Shown here: in pieces, positions 9,329-18,537 of the stretch
Numbering within the stretch: position 1 is the stretch's first letter
Layout of the letters: each line of letters starts with the position of its first letter
Origin: Lachnospiraceae bacterium UBA5895
GTDB taxonomy: Bacteria; Bacillota; Clostridia; Lachnospirales; Lachnospiraceae
NCBI GenBank assembly: GCA_002431915.1
Contig: DJEP01000103.1
Location: forward strand, 1 to 64,000
Reading direction: 5' to 3'
DNA length: 64,000 nucleotides
The notes under the pieces: model-generated
Database searches by the model: none
Told to the model about the DNA's origin: nothing
What the model saw: only the letters and a program-made list of their open reading frames with translations
Position numbers and translations under genes: made by a program

Positions 9329-10762
9329 ATGAAAGTAAGTAACATACAAAAAGGGCTGTTAGTCAGGACAATGATCTGTGCGGTCAGTCTTGCTGCAGCC
9401 TGTTTTTTTGAAACTTCCCTGAACGTTCAGGCTGCGCCCAGAGCACAGGAGACGGGAGAGAGGGTCACTATTGTCATCGATCCCGGACACGGCGGCGACA
9501 ACGAAGGAACCCTGGAAGGAATTGCAAAAGAGAAGGAAATGACCATGGTGACCGCCCTTGCCATGTACGAGGAACTGACAAAATACGATAATGTGGATGT
9601 CTACCTGACTCATACCGAGGATGTATCCATATCATTAGCAGACCGGGCACAGTTTGCCGCGGAACGGAATGCGGATTTTCTGTTCAGTATTCATTATAAT
9701 GCTTCCGTGGATCATGATCTGTTCGGTTCCGAGGTATGGATCTCTTCCGTGCAGCCCTATAATGCCTACGGTTACCAGTTCGGCTGGGAACAGATGCAGC
9801 AGATGAAGGACATGGGGTTGTTCTTACGTGGAGTGAAGACGAAGCTTAAGGATAACGGAGATGATTATTACGGAATCATAAGAGAAAGCACTGCCAGAGG
9901 TATTCCCTCCGCCATCATTGAGCACTGCCATGTAGATGAGGGCAGGGATATTCCGTATTGCCAGACAGAAGAAGACTGGAAACGGTTCGGCAGAGAGGAT
10001 GCGCTGTCCGTTGCAAAATACTTCGGATTGTCCAGTGCAAGCCTGGGTGTTGATTACAGTGCTGATGCAGATGCGCTTCCCGAAGTCTCCCTGCAGTCTA
10101 TTCTGCCCGCCACCATACGGGATAAGACGGAACCGGATATCTGCCTGCTGTCACTGCAGAATGCGGATTATGATACCGGTGAGGTTACTTTGGAAGTCAC
10201 GGGAATGGATTATGACTGTCCCATGATGTATTATGATTACAGTACCGATGGCGGCAGAACATATTCCGAACTGCTCCCCTGGCCGGATCTGGATATCATG
10301 GCGGGGACTTATCCCGACACCTTTACCTTTTCCCTTACCTTTACAAAGGGCGAACAGCCGGTGATCACAGTCCGCGGATACAATCAGGCGGATCTGTTTA
10401 CCGAGAGTACCCCCATCACCTTTGATAAGCCGTTTGTTGATCAGGAAAAGGCGGCAAAAGAAGCGTTGGAAGCAAGTCTCGCGGCAGAAGAAGCCGCTTC
10501 CCGGGCAGATGCTTCAAAAGACGGTACTTCCGATTCCGTAATTACCATGGCGGATGCCGCGGGGAATAACGGCATATTCCTAAGTTCGGATGAGAAAAAT
10601 TCGGTGAATTTCGGTGTATTTCTGATCATTTGCGGAATCCTGGTCACTCTGCTTCTTGTGGTATTTCTGCTATATCAGATCCAGCTAAGCAGACATAAGA
10701 AACGCAGACGAAAAAATCAGAGCAGAAATGTATCCGGAGACAGAAGCCACCATCCCAGGTAA
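9329..10762 (+). CDS. Membrane-anchored N-acetylmuramoyl-L-alanine amidase (Amidase_3)
   Basis: This zinc amidase should cleave the amide bond between N-acetylmuramic acid and L-alanine in peptidoglycan, outside the membrane. A signal peptide spans about residues 1-36. The catalytic domain has VIDPGHGG (His54), the zinc Glu in AKEKEM, SIHYNA (His122) and AIIEHCH with the catalytic Glu. A region of unclear fold (about 240-380) precedes an Ala/Glu-rich linker. A C-terminal transmembrane helix (about 430-455) and a basic RHKKRRRKNQ tail follow, so the enzyme is probably tethered rather than released. Its 3' end overlaps the convergent next gene by 46 bp. Confidence 0.9.
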   Translation: MKVSNIQKGLLVRTMICAVSLAAACFFETSLNVQAAPRAQETGERVTIVIDPGHGGDNEGTLEGIAKEKEMTMVTALAMYEELTKYDNVDVYLTHTEDVSISLADRAQFAAERNADFLFSIHYNASVDHDLFGSEVWISSVQPYNAYGYQFGWEQMQQMKDMGLFLRGVKTKLKDNGDDYYGIIRESTARGIPSAIIEHCHVDEGRDIPYCQTEEDWKRFGREDALSVAKYFGLSSASLGVDYSADADALPEVSLQSILPATIRDKTEPDICLLSLQNADYDTGEVTLEVTGMDYDCPMMYYDYSTDGGRTYSELLPWPDLDIMAGTYPDTFTFSLTFTKGEQPVITVRGYNQADLFTESTPITFDKPFVDQEKAAKEALEASLAAEEAASRADASKDGTSDSVITMADAAGNNGIFLSSDEKNSVNFGVFLIICGILVTLLLVVFLLYQIQLSRHKKRRRKNQSRNVSGDRSHHPR

Positions 10763-11637
10763 TACAGCGCGGTAAGCAGTGTCAGAACCAACTTATGAAA
10801 AATGTATTTTTTCAGGGAAAGCCCCGTATTCCGGATGCAACCGGCTGTCTGGGCAATACAGCTTAAGCCTCCAAACGGCAGTAAGAGTAAGGTATATAAC
10901 GGATATTTGTCCTCTAACAGCTGCAGCCCTCCGGTGATCTCCGAAAGCGGTGCAAGAAGATGACTTTGGGGCAGGAAAAGCCTTGGCAACAGGTTCAGCA
11001 GATTGAAAAAGATCATATATCCGCCAAGCTGCAGAATACTTAGCCCCGCGGCATTCTCCGCATCGTCCAGAGCATCCGGCAGGGATGTCCTGACAGAAGA
11101 ACGGGTTACCTGCTGCGGATCTTTGGCATCCTGTAAGCGTGTGCGATAGACCGTGTATCTCAGGAACAGTCCGTAGATAACAGGGATGCCGTACATCCCC
11201 ATAAGGTAGGGCAGCTTAAGCGTCCGGTGCAACAGAGGCAGCACAAATCCCAAAAAGTACACCGGACCGAAATTATTGCAAAATGCCAGAAGATATTGTC
11301 CTTCCGATACCGAAAGTTCCTGCCGGTTACGAAACTCCGATGTCGTGCGTGCACCCATGGGAAAACCACATAAAAAGCCCATAAGTATCGTATAAACCGC
11401 GGCATCGGATATCCGGAACAGTTTACCGAAAAAAGGTCTTATGGGACGTATGAGACTTTCTACCAGCCCCATGCGGATCAGCGTTCCCGACAGAACCATA
11501 AACGGGAAAAGCACCGGAACCATTTTTTCATACCAGAGTCGCAGTCCCAGGGCTGCATAGGCAAGACTTAAGGACGAGTTCGTCAGCATACAGAAAGTCA
11601 GAAATACAAAGAAAAAAACGCCCAATATTTTTTTCAT
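10717..11637 (-). CDS. YlbJ/SpoVV-like sporulation membrane protein (nucleoside-recognition Gate domain)
   Basis: This polytopic membrane protein of 306 residues has about seven hydrophobic segments and two Gate-type motifs: LFPFMVLSG near residue 43 and GFLCGFPMGARTTSEF near residue 87. These match the family of YlbJ (SpoVV), which in Bacillus helps move dipicolinic acid across the outer forespore membrane. The neighbouring rsmD-coaD order also matches ylbH-ylbI-ylbJ, but here the gene is inverted, separated by two genes, and about a quarter shorter than Bacillus YlbJ. Another Gate-domain exporter remains possible. Confidence 0.75.
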   Translation of the reverse strand: MKKILGVFFFVFLTFCMLTNSSLSLAYAALGLRLWYEKMVPVLFPFMVLSGTLIRMGLVESLIRPIRPFFGKLFRISDAAVYTILMGFLCGFPMGARTTSEFRNRQELSVSEGQYLLAFCNNFGPVYFLGFVLPLLHRTLKLPYLMGMYGIPVIYGLFLRYTVYRTRLQDAKDPQQVTRSSVRTSLPDALDDAENAAGLSILQLGGYMIFFNLLNLLPRLFLPQSHLLAPLSEITGGLQLLEDKYPLYTLLLLPFGGLSCIAQTAGCIRNTGLSLKKYIFHKLVLTLLTALYYLGWWLLSPDTFLL

Positions 11638-11695
11638 GGAGGTTCCTGTTAAGAGGTTTGTATACTATATGCCGAAATGAAATAAATAGAAATAA

Positions 11696-12433
11696 ATGAG
11701 GATGGAAAGTGAAAAGCCCATGCGTTTGGATAAATTTTTATGTGAAAATAATATAGGTACCAGGAGCCAGGTAAAGGATGCAGTTCGAAAAGGGATGGTA
11801 ACGATCAACGGCACGGTTGCCAAAAAACCGGAAGAAAAAATAGATGAAACTAAAGACATCATCGCCTTCCGGGGGAAGGAACTGCAGTATCAAAAATATG
11901 TATACTATATGCTGCATAAGCCGGAGGGTGTGGTCTCCGCCACCAATGACAATACGGCACCTACCGTTTTAGAACTGCTTCCTGCGCAGTACAGAAAGGA
12001 TTTGTTCCCGGTAGGAAGACTGGATAAGGATACCACGGGGCTTTTGCTCTTAACCAACGACGGTGCCCTGGCTCATGATCTGCTGTCACCGAAAAAACAT
12101 GTGGATAAGACTTATCTGGTGCAGCCGGAACATCCTCTCTCAGAGGAAGATATCCACCGGCTGGAAGAGGGGCTTGATATCGGGGATGACAAACCGACTG
12201 CCCCTGCAAAAGCGAAGATTACTCCGGGCGGGAACCTGCTGCTTACGATTCACGAAGGCAGATTTCATCAGGTCAAAAGAATGTTACAGGCAGTAGGCAA
12301 TCAGGTATGCACATTGGAGCGTGTATCCTTCGGACCGCTGTCCCTGGATCCCTCCCTTCCGAGAGGAGCCTGCCGCGCCCTGACAGAAGAAGAGATCTGC
12401 GCACTGGTCAACACACAGAATCAGAAGAAATAA
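11696..12433 (+). CDS. RsuA/RluB family pseudouridine synthase
   Basis: It isomerises a uridine in ribosomal RNA to pseudouridine. An N-terminal S4 RNA-binding domain (MRLDKFLCENN to about residue 65) precedes the catalytic domain, with the active Asp in GRLDKDTTGLLLLTNDG near residue 110. The 245 residues fit RsuA/RluB/RluE/RluF, and the exact target base cannot be told. Start choice is uncertain: in-frame ATGs lie at 11696, 11702 and 11720, none with an ideal ribosome binding site, and the S4 domain begins at the last one. It starts 58 bp from the divergent YlbJ-like gene. Confidence 0.9.
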   Translation: MRMESEKPMRLDKFLCENNIGTRSQVKDAVRKGMVTINGTVAKKPEEKIDETKDIIAFRGKELQYQKYVYYMLHKPEGVVSATNDNTAPTVLELLPAQYRKDLFPVGRLDKDTTGLLLLTNDGALAHDLLSPKKHVDKTYLVQPEHPLSEEDIHRLEEGLDIGDDKPTAPAKAKITPGGNLLLTIHEGRFHQVKRMLQAVGNQVCTLERVSFGPLSLDPSLPRGACRALTEEEICALVNTQNQKK

Positions 12434-12456
12434 GCTACAAAAGGAGTTAATTTTAT

Positions 12457-13041
12457 ATGCAACTGAAAAGAATGTTTTCCACAGATGATTTTAAAGGAAC
12501 CAGAGGGTATCTTCGTACCCAGAAAAATTATGAGATTTTAAGAACCGTACTTTATTTTGCTGTCTCTCTGGCACTGTTTATCGCCGGCTGGGTCAGCACC
12601 GGAAGCAGAGAAAATCTGTTAACCATCGTGGCGGTACTGGGATGTCTTCCGGCATGTAAAAGTCTGGTGGAGGCGATCATGTTTCTGCGTTACAAGGGCT
12701 GTGATGAGAGGGATGCCGCTCAGATTGCAGCGCATACAAAGGGACTTACCGGGCTCTACGATTGTGTATTTACTTCTTATGAGAAGAATTTCTGTATTCA
12801 TCATCTGACGGTCTGCGGCAATACCCTCTGCGGCTATACTGCGGATCCGAAGTTCGAGGAGCAGGCTTTTTACAAACACATTCAGGGTATTCTGAAAAAA
12901 GACAATTACAGAGAAACTTCTGTGAAAATATTTAACGATCTGGATAAATACTTAAAACGCTGCGAACAGTTAAAGGAACTGCCTCCGCAGCCGGAACTGA
13001 CTGCCGGAATCTGCCAGACTTTAAAAAGTGTCTCTTTATAG
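12457..13041 (+). CDS. Conserved two-helix membrane protein, function unknown
   Basis: I do not recognise this 194-residue protein. A basic, soluble N-terminus (1-28) is followed by two transmembrane helices (about 29-46 and 54-75). The cytoplasmic-looking C-terminal domain of about 115 residues contains several cysteines (CGNTLCGY) and lacks obvious catalytic motifs. It has a good AAGGAG ribosome binding site and sits between two pseudouridine synthase genes with short gaps (23 and 15 bp), so the three are probably co-transcribed. Confidence 0.8.
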   Translation: MQLKRMFSTDDFKGTRGYLRTQKNYEILRTVLYFAVSLALFIAGWVSTGSRENLLTIVAVLGCLPACKSLVEAIMFLRYKGCDERDAAQIAAHTKGLTGLYDCVFTSYEKNFCIHHLTVCGNTLCGYTADPKFEEQAFYKHIQGILKKDNYRETSVKIFNDLDKYLKRCEQLKELPPQPELTAGICQTLKSVSL

Positions 13042-13056
13042 GAGGGGAACAAACAG

Positions 13057-14079
13057 ATGCAGCTGCTTACCATCGGTAAAAACCAGGCGGGGCAACGCCT
13101 GGATAAATATTTAAAAAAGGTTCTGCCCAATGCGGGGACAGGATTCCTCTATAAGATGTTGCGCAAGAAAAATATTACTCTGAATGGGAAAAAGGCGGAA
13201 GGAAAGGAAATCCTGACCCAGGGTGATGAGATCCGGTGCTTTTTCTCGGAGGAGACCTATGCCTCCATGTCCGGGCAGCAGAATACCGAAGATGTGTCTG
13301 CCTACCGCAGAGCCTATGCGCGTCTGAAAGATATCTGCATCATTTATGAAGATGAAGACATTCTGCTATTGAATAAGCCTGCCGGGATCCTGACGCAGAA
13401 AGCGAAACCGGAAGACCTTTCCCTGAACGAATGGCTCATCGGTCATCTGCTGGAGACCGGGGCTATAAAAGAAGCGGATCTTGCCACGTTCCATCCTTCG
13501 GTCTGCAATCGTCTCGACCGCAATACCAGCGGCATCGTATTATGCGGCAAAACTTTGGCAGGATCCCAGGACTTAAGCCGCATCATCAAGGATCGTTCGG
13601 TTCGAAAATACTATCAGACGATCTGCAAAGGCAAGATCTTACAGGAAAGCACTTTGGAAGGCTATCTGTCCAAGGATGAGCGCACCAATACTGTGCAGGT
13701 CTATACGGAGAAGCCGGAAAACATGGAAGAGGCTTCCTATATTCAGACGATCTATACTCCGGAAGCCGTGGCGGGAGACTATACCCTGTTAACCGTGAAA
13801 CTGGTCACCGGTAAAACCCATCAGATCCGTGCCCATCTGGCGAGCACCGGACACCCGTTACTCGGCGATACGAAATACGGGGATCCCAAGTTGAACCGCA
13901 AAATGCAGTCGGATTTTTCCCTGCATCACCAGCTTCTGCATGCCGGAAAGGTCTGTTTCCCGGAGGGAGAAGAGGGCGCACTTGCAAAGGTAAGCGGCAG
14001 AACCTTCATAGCTCCGCTTCCCGGTAAATTTGCTATGATCTTACAGGCACTGAATCTGATGCCGGATACTGCCTGCTAG
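13057..14079 (+). CDS. RluA family pseudouridine synthase
   Basis: It is predicted to form pseudouridine in ribosomal RNA. The 340 residues begin with an S4-like domain (AGQRLDKYLKKVLP). The RluA catalytic domain carries NRLDRNTSGIVLCGK with the catalytic Asp near residue 153, and GKTHQIRAHLASTGHPLLGD near residue 252. An insertion between the S4 and catalytic domains (about residues 70-100) is longer than in E. coli RluC or RluD, so the substrate position is open. AGGAGGGG precedes the ATG. It lies 15 bp upstream of recU. Confidence 0.92.
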   Translation: MQLLTIGKNQAGQRLDKYLKKVLPNAGTGFLYKMLRKKNITLNGKKAEGKEILTQGDEIRCFFSEETYASMSGQQNTEDVSAYRRAYARLKDICIIYEDEDILLLNKPAGILTQKAKPEDLSLNEWLIGHLLETGAIKEADLATFHPSVCNRLDRNTSGIVLCGKTLAGSQDLSRIIKDRSVRKYYQTICKGKILQESTLEGYLSKDERTNTVQVYTEKPENMEEASYIQTIYTPEAVAGDYTLLTVKLVTGKTHQIRAHLASTGHPLLGDTKYGDPKLNRKMQSDFSLHHQLLHAGKVCFPEGEEGALAKVSGRTFIAPLPGKFAMILQALNLMPDTAC

Positions 14080-14094
14080 AAAGGATACACGAAA

Positions 14095-14631
14095 ATGGCT
14101 ACATGGAACACCCGCGGACTCCGCGGATCCACACTGGAGGATATGGTCAACCGTACCAATGAAAAATACGCGGAAGCAGGACTTGCCCTGATTCAGAAAA
14201 TTCCCACCCCCATCACTCCGGTAAAAATGGATAAGGAGAGCCGCCAGATCACGCTGGCTTTCTTCGAACAGAAGAGTACCGTCGATTATATCGGTGCAGT
14301 ACAGGGTATTCCGGTTTGCTTTGATGCCAAAGAATGTGCGGCGGACACCTTTTCCCTGCAAAATATTCATCCCCATCAGGTGGAGTTCATGCGGCAGTTT
14401 GAAAAACAGGGTGGCATTGCTTTTTTCCTGATTTTTTACAGCCACAAGGATCTGCTGTATTATCTGCCCTACGAGATGCTACGCTTTTTCTGGGACAGGG
14501 CGCAGGAGGGCGGCAGGAAGAGCTTCCGGTTCGAGGAACTGAATCCGGAATATATTATTCCGAAGCATCAGGGGATTCTGGTTCCCTATCTGGATATTCT
14601 GAAAAAGGACCTGGAAGACAGAGAAGACTGA
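14095..14631 (+). CDS. recU: Holliday junction resolvase RecU
   Basis: RecU cleaves four-way junctions during recombination and repair in Firmicutes. The 178-residue protein shows the family pattern in order: RGLRGSTLEDMVNRTNEKY near residue 6, IPTPITPVK, then the nuclease core STVDYIGAVQG and CFDAKE with the acidic metal ligands and active Lys (residues 61-83), and a Phe-rich beta region. In Bacillus recU often neighbours a penicillin-binding protein gene; here it ends the rRNA-modification cluster. It is followed by a 134-bp gap containing the his promoter. Confidence 0.9.
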   Translation: MATWNTRGLRGSTLEDMVNRTNEKYAEAGLALIQKIPTPITPVKMDKESRQITLAFFEQKSTVDYIGAVQGIPVCFDAKECAADTFSLQNIHPHQVEFMRQFEKQGGIAFFLIFYSHKDLLYYLPYEMLRFFWDRAQEGGRKSFRFEELNPEYIIPKHQGILVPYLDILKKDLEDRED

Positions 14632-14660
14632 TTTACGAGAATAATTTCGGGAAGAATTCC

Positions 14661-14689
14661 TTGACAGCTTTAAAGTCACCGGGTATACT
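14661..14689 (+). promoter_or_regulatory. Promoter of the histidine operon
   Basis: A consensus -35 TTGACA (14661-14666), a 17-bp spacer and -10 TATACT (14684-14689) stand 77 bp upstream of hisZ. The leader is too short for a T-box. It contains a small inverted repeat, TGCTA...TAGCA, at about 14706-14729, which could be an operator, but the evidence is weak. Confidence 0.88.
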
Positions 14690-14765
14690 ACAAATAGTTT
14701 TACATGCTACTATGATAATATGTTAGCACGTTAATGTATTAAAGTATATGAATTGAGGATGCGCT

Positions 14766-15911
14766 ATGAATAACAGATTATTACATACGCCGGAAGGTGT
14801 CCGGGACATTTACGGAAAAGAATATGCCAGGAAACTGGCAGTAGAACAGAAACTGCAGAGTGCGATCCATTGCTTCGGATATGAAGATATCCAGACACCC
14901 GGCATTGAGTTTTTCGATGTTTTCTCTAAAGAGATCGGAACCACACCCAGCAAGGAACTGTACAAGTTTTTTGACAAAGAAGGAAATACGCTGGTGCTGC
15001 GTCCGGACTTTACCCCGTCCATTGCCCGTTGTGCCGCAAAATATTTCATGGAGGAGAAGGTACCGCTTCGTTTCAGCTACAATGGTAATACCTTCACCAA
15101 TACATCAAATCTGCAGGGTAAATTAAAAGAAGTGACCCAGATGGGTGCAGAACTCATCGGCGATCCTTCCGTGGAGGCGGATGCGGAAGTTATCAGCATG
15201 GTCATTGAAGCACTGAAGAGCGCAGGGCTGACGAGATTCCAGGTGACCATCGGTGAAGTGGATTATTTCCGTGGTCTCTGTGAAGAAGCCGGTCTGGACG
15301 AAGAGACGGAGAAGGAATTAAGATCCTGCATCTCCGGTAAGAATTTTTTCGCTGCGCAGGAGCTTTTAGAACAGAAGCAGATTCCGGAGCCTTATCACAG
15401 CATTTTATTAAAGCTTGCCGATATGTTCGAGGACATGGAATCCCTGGAGAATGCCAGAGCACTGGTGAAAAATGAAAGATCCCTAAAGGCGATCGCAAGA
15501 CTGGAAAAATTAAAAGAACGGTTAGAGCAGTACGGTGTGGCGGAATACATTTCCTTTGATCTCGGAATGCTCAGCAAATACCAGTATTATACCGGTGTTG
15601 TCTTCAAGGCATATACCTATGGCATCGGAGATGCGGTAGTAAAGGGCGGCCGCTATGATAATCTGCTCCGGAAATTCGGCAAGGATGCGGCAGCAATCGG
15701 CTTCGTTATCGTCATTGATGATCTGCTGGAGGCACTGTCCCGTCAGAAAGTCGATATTGCGATTCCTGCTTCCTGCAGGGTATTGTACTACAGTGTGGGA
15801 GATGAAGCGGACTATCAGGCAAAGCTTGCCGAAGCCATGAAGTTAAGAAAAGAGGGAATCCCCACCGTGCTTTCTCCGGAAAATAAAGCAGCTGAGGAGG
15901 TAAGGCAGTAA
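14766..15911 (+). CDS. hisZ: ATP phosphoribosyltransferase regulatory subunit HisZ
   Basis: HisZ is a paralogue of histidyl-tRNA synthetase without aminoacylation activity. It partners short-form HisG and makes it sensitive to histidine. The 381 residues show class II synthetase motifs: TPEGVRDI near the N-terminus, LRPDFTPSIAR (motif 2-like) near residue 79, and the histidine-A-like segment YYTGVVFKAYT. The anticodon-binding domain of true HisRS is absent and hisG of the short type follows, which together point to HisZ. Its stop overlaps the hisG start by one base (TAATG). Confidence 0.93.
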   Translation: MNNRLLHTPEGVRDIYGKEYARKLAVEQKLQSAIHCFGYEDIQTPGIEFFDVFSKEIGTTPSKELYKFFDKEGNTLVLRPDFTPSIARCAAKYFMEEKVPLRFSYNGNTFTNTSNLQGKLKEVTQMGAELIGDPSVEADAEVISMVIEALKSAGLTRFQVTIGEVDYFRGLCEEAGLDEETEKELRSCISGKNFFAAQELLEQKQIPEPYHSILLKLADMFEDMESLENARALVKNERSLKAIARLEKLKERLEQYGVAEYISFDLGMLSKYQYYTGVVFKAYTYGIGDAVVKGGRYDNLLRKFGKDAAAIGFVIVIDDLLEALSRQKVDIAIPASCRVLYYSVGDEADYQAKLAEAMKLRKEGIPTVLSPENKAAEEVRQ

Positions 15912-16567
15912 TGAGTGAAGAAAGATATCTTACCTTTGCCCTGGGCAAGGGCAGACTTGCGAAAAAAACGCTGGAACTTTTTGAGAAGATCGGTATTACC
16001 TGTGAAGAGATGAAAGACAAGGATACCAGAAAGTTGATCTTCGTCAACGAAGAATATAAACTCCGGTTTTTCCTGGCAAAAGGCCCCGATGTTCCCACCT
16101 ATGTAGAGTATGGTGCTGCGGATATCGGTGTCGTCGGCAAGGATACGATCTTGGAAGAGAACCGTAATGTCTACGAAGTACTGGATCTAGGCTTTGGCAA
16201 ATGTCGGATGTGCGTCTGCGGTCCTGCCTCCGCCAGAGAGCTGTTAAAGCACCATGAGCGGATCCGGGTAGCAAGTAAATATCCCAATATCGCCAGAGAA
16301 TATTTTTACAATAAAAAGCATCAGACCGTGGACATCATCAAATTAAACGGGTCCGTGGAGTTAGGTCCCCTGGTGGAGTTGTCCGATGTCATCGTGGATA
16401 TCGTGGAGACCGGATCTACTTTAAAAGAAAACGGATTAGAGGTCTTAGAAGAGGTGTGTCCGCTGTCTGCCCGCATGATCGTCAATCCGGTGAGCATGCA
16501 GATGGAAGCCGACAGAATCCGCAAGTTAGTAGGTGCCATCCGGAAGCAGTTAAACGAACAGGCATAA
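15911..16567 (+). CDS. hisG: ATP phosphoribosyltransferase, short-form catalytic subunit
   Basis: HisG joins ATP and phosphoribosyl pyrophosphate, the first and committed step of histidine synthesis. At 218 residues it is the short form, which lacks the C-terminal regulatory domain and needs HisZ. ALGKGRLAKKTLELF at the N-terminus, ADIGVVGKDTILE and the PRPP-binding DIVETGSTLKENGLEV near residue 160 are clear. It is translationally coupled to hisZ, and hisD follows after 25 bp. Confidence 0.97.
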   Translation: MSEERYLTFALGKGRLAKKTLELFEKIGITCEEMKDKDTRKLIFVNEEYKLRFFLAKGPDVPTYVEYGAADIGVVGKDTILEENRNVYEVLDLGFGKCRMCVCGPASARELLKHHERIRVASKYPNIAREYFYNKKHQTVDIIKLNGSVELGPLVELSDVIVDIVETGSTLKENGLEVLEEVCPLSARMIVNPVSMQMEADRIRKLVGAIRKQLNEQA

Positions 16568-16592
16568 AATAACAAAAAGGGAGAGTACAGAT

Positions 16593-17885
16593 ATGAGAAT
16601 CGTAGCATTGGATAAAGAATCAAAGCAAAGTATTTTAAACGACCTTTTAAAAAGAAGCCCGAATAATTATTCCCAGTACGAGAGTACCGTGAATCAGATC
16701 ATTGAAAAGGTACGTTCCGAGGGAGATCAGGCATTATTTGATTATACGTTACAGTTCGATAAGTTTGCATTGACCGCAGAGAATATCCGCGTGACAAAAG
16801 AGGAAATCGCCGAAGCCTATGCGCAGATGGATGAGAACCTGATCGATGTGGTCCGGCAGTCCGCGGAAAATATCCGTGCCTTTCATCAGAAGCAGCTGCG
16901 CAACAGCTGGTTCGATGCAAAGCCCGACGGTACGATCTTAGGCATGAAGATCACCGCCATCGAGAGAGCCGGTGTCTATGTTCCCGGCGGTAAAGCCGCT
17001 TATCCCTCCAGCGTATTGATGAACGTAATTCCCGCCAAGGTAGCGGGGGTGGATGAGATCATTATGACCACCCCTCCCGGAAAAAACGGTAATGTCAATC
17101 CCGGCACCTTAGTAGCTGCAGATATCGCCGGTGTGGATACCATTTATAAAGTAGGCGGTGCCCAGGCAATCGCAGCCATGGCATTCGGCACCGAGTCTGT
17201 ACCCAAGGTCGACAAGATCACCGGACCCGGCAATATCTTCGTAGCTCTTGCGAAAAAGGCAGTCTACGGCTATGTGAGCATTGATTCCATCGCGGGTCCC
17301 AGTGAGATCCTGGTACTGGCGGATGAGACCGCGACTCCCAGATACGTTGCTGCAGATCTGCTGTCCCAGGCAGAGCATGATGAGCTGGCAAGTGCCATCC
17401 TGATCACGACTTCTAAGGAGCTTGCCGAGAAAGTATCCGAGGAAGTGGACGGTTTTGTCAAAGTCCTGGAGCGTGCTCCCATTATTCAGAAGTCTTTGGA
17501 CAATTACGGCTACATTCTGCTGGCTGACAATATGGAAGATGCCATTGACGCTGCTAATGCCATTGCTTCCGAGCACTTAGAGATCATTACGAAGAATCCG
17601 TTTGATACCATGATCCGTATCCGCAATGCCGGTGCAATTTTCTTAGGAGAGTATGCTTCCGAGCCGTTAGGTGACTATTTTGCAGGTCCGAACCACATCC
17701 TGCCTACCAACGGTACCGCAAGGTTTTTCTCCCCGGTAAATGTAGATGATTTCATCAAGAAAACCAGCATCATCTCTTATTCCAGACAGGCTCTGGAAAA
17801 GGTACACAATCAGATTGAGACCTTTGCCAAAAGTGAAGGCTTGACCGCACACGCAAACAGTATTAAAGTGAGATTTGAAGACTAG
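16593..17885 (+). CDS. hisD: Histidinol dehydrogenase
   Basis: HisD oxidises L-histidinol to L-histidine in two NAD-dependent steps, the last reactions of the pathway. The 430-residue, full-length protein shows the substrate and zinc motifs GVYVPGGKAAYPSSVLMN, GPGNIFVALAKK, SQAEHDELASAI (Gln and His zinc ligands), the catalytic SEHLEI and GPNHILPT with a further ligand. It is the third gene of the operon, with an AGGGAGAG ribosome binding site and 8 bp before hisB. Confidence 0.97.
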   Translation: MRIVALDKESKQSILNDLLKRSPNNYSQYESTVNQIIEKVRSEGDQALFDYTLQFDKFALTAENIRVTKEEIAEAYAQMDENLIDVVRQSAENIRAFHQKQLRNSWFDAKPDGTILGMKITAIERAGVYVPGGKAAYPSSVLMNVIPAKVAGVDEIIMTTPPGKNGNVNPGTLVAADIAGVDTIYKVGGAQAIAAMAFGTESVPKVDKITGPGNIFVALAKKAVYGYVSIDSIAGPSEILVLADETATPRYVAADLLSQAEHDELASAILITTSKELAEKVSEEVDGFVKVLERAPIIQKSLDNYGYILLADNMEDAIDAANAIASEHLEIITKNPFDTMIRIRNAGAIFLGEYASEPLGDYFAGPNHILPTNGTARFFSPVNVDDFIKKTSIISYSRQALEKVHNQIETFAKSEGLTAHANSIKVRFED

Positions 17886-17893
17886 GAGACATT

Positions 17894-18481
17894 ATGGAAC
17901 GAAAAGCATCTGTGACCCGAACAACAAAGGAGACCGATATTGCCATCACTTTGACTCTGGACGGCAGTGGAAAAGCAGACCTGTCTACCGGCATCGGATT
18001 TTTTGATCATATGCTGGACGGCTTTGCAAGACATGGATTTTTTGACCTGGATTGCAAGGTGAAGGGCGACCTGCAGGTGGATGGACACCACACGGTGGAG
18101 GATACCGGCATTGTCTTAGGCGAAGCCATCAAAAAAGCAGTGGGAGATAAAAAGGGTATCAACCGTTACGGTTATTTTATCCTGCCCATGGATGAAGTGC
18201 TTGCACTGTGTGCTGTTGACTTAAGCGGCAGACCTTATCTTAATTTTGAATGTGAATTCACCGTACCGAAGGTAGGAGAACTGGATACCGAACTGGTGAA
18301 AGAATTTTTCTATGCCGTGTCCTACAGCGCCGGTATGAACTTACATATCAAGATGCTGTCCGCTGGCAACAATCACCACATGATCGAGGCCATGTTCAAG
18401 GCATTTGCCAAGGCACTGGACCAGGCGGTTTCCTATAATCCGAAGGTAACGGATGTCTTAAGTACCAAAGGAAGCCTGTAA
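17894..18481 (+). CDS. hisB: Imidazoleglycerol-phosphate dehydratase
   Basis: HisB dehydrates imidazole glycerol phosphate to imidazole acetol phosphate at a di-manganese site. The 195-residue single-domain form lacks the phosphatase domain fused in E. coli. Metal-binding motifs are FFDHMLDGFARHG near residue 37, GDLQVDGHHTVEDTG near 59 and the second repeat NNHHMIEAMFKAFAKAL near 160. An AGGAG site at the end of hisD serves its ATG. A hisN or hisK phosphatase is not in the window. Confidence 0.97.
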   Translation: MERKASVTRTTKETDIAITLTLDGSGKADLSTGIGFFDHMLDGFARHGFFDLDCKVKGDLQVDGHHTVEDTGIVLGEAIKKAVGDKKGINRYGYFILPMDEVLALCAVDLSGRPYLNFECEFTVPKVGELDTELVKEFFYAVSYSAGMNLHIKMLSAGNNHHMIEAMFKAFAKALDQAVSYNPKVTDVLSTKGSL

Positions 18482-18537
18482 GAAAATACGTGCCTGCGGT
18501 TCAGACCCTGCAGGTAAAGAAAGACGCGAGGATTACT

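Noticed and set aside
14690..14765. T-box or histidine attenuator in the hisZ leader
   Set aside because: The leader is only about 70 nt with no T-box sequence, specifier loop or terminator hairpin, and no run of His codons.
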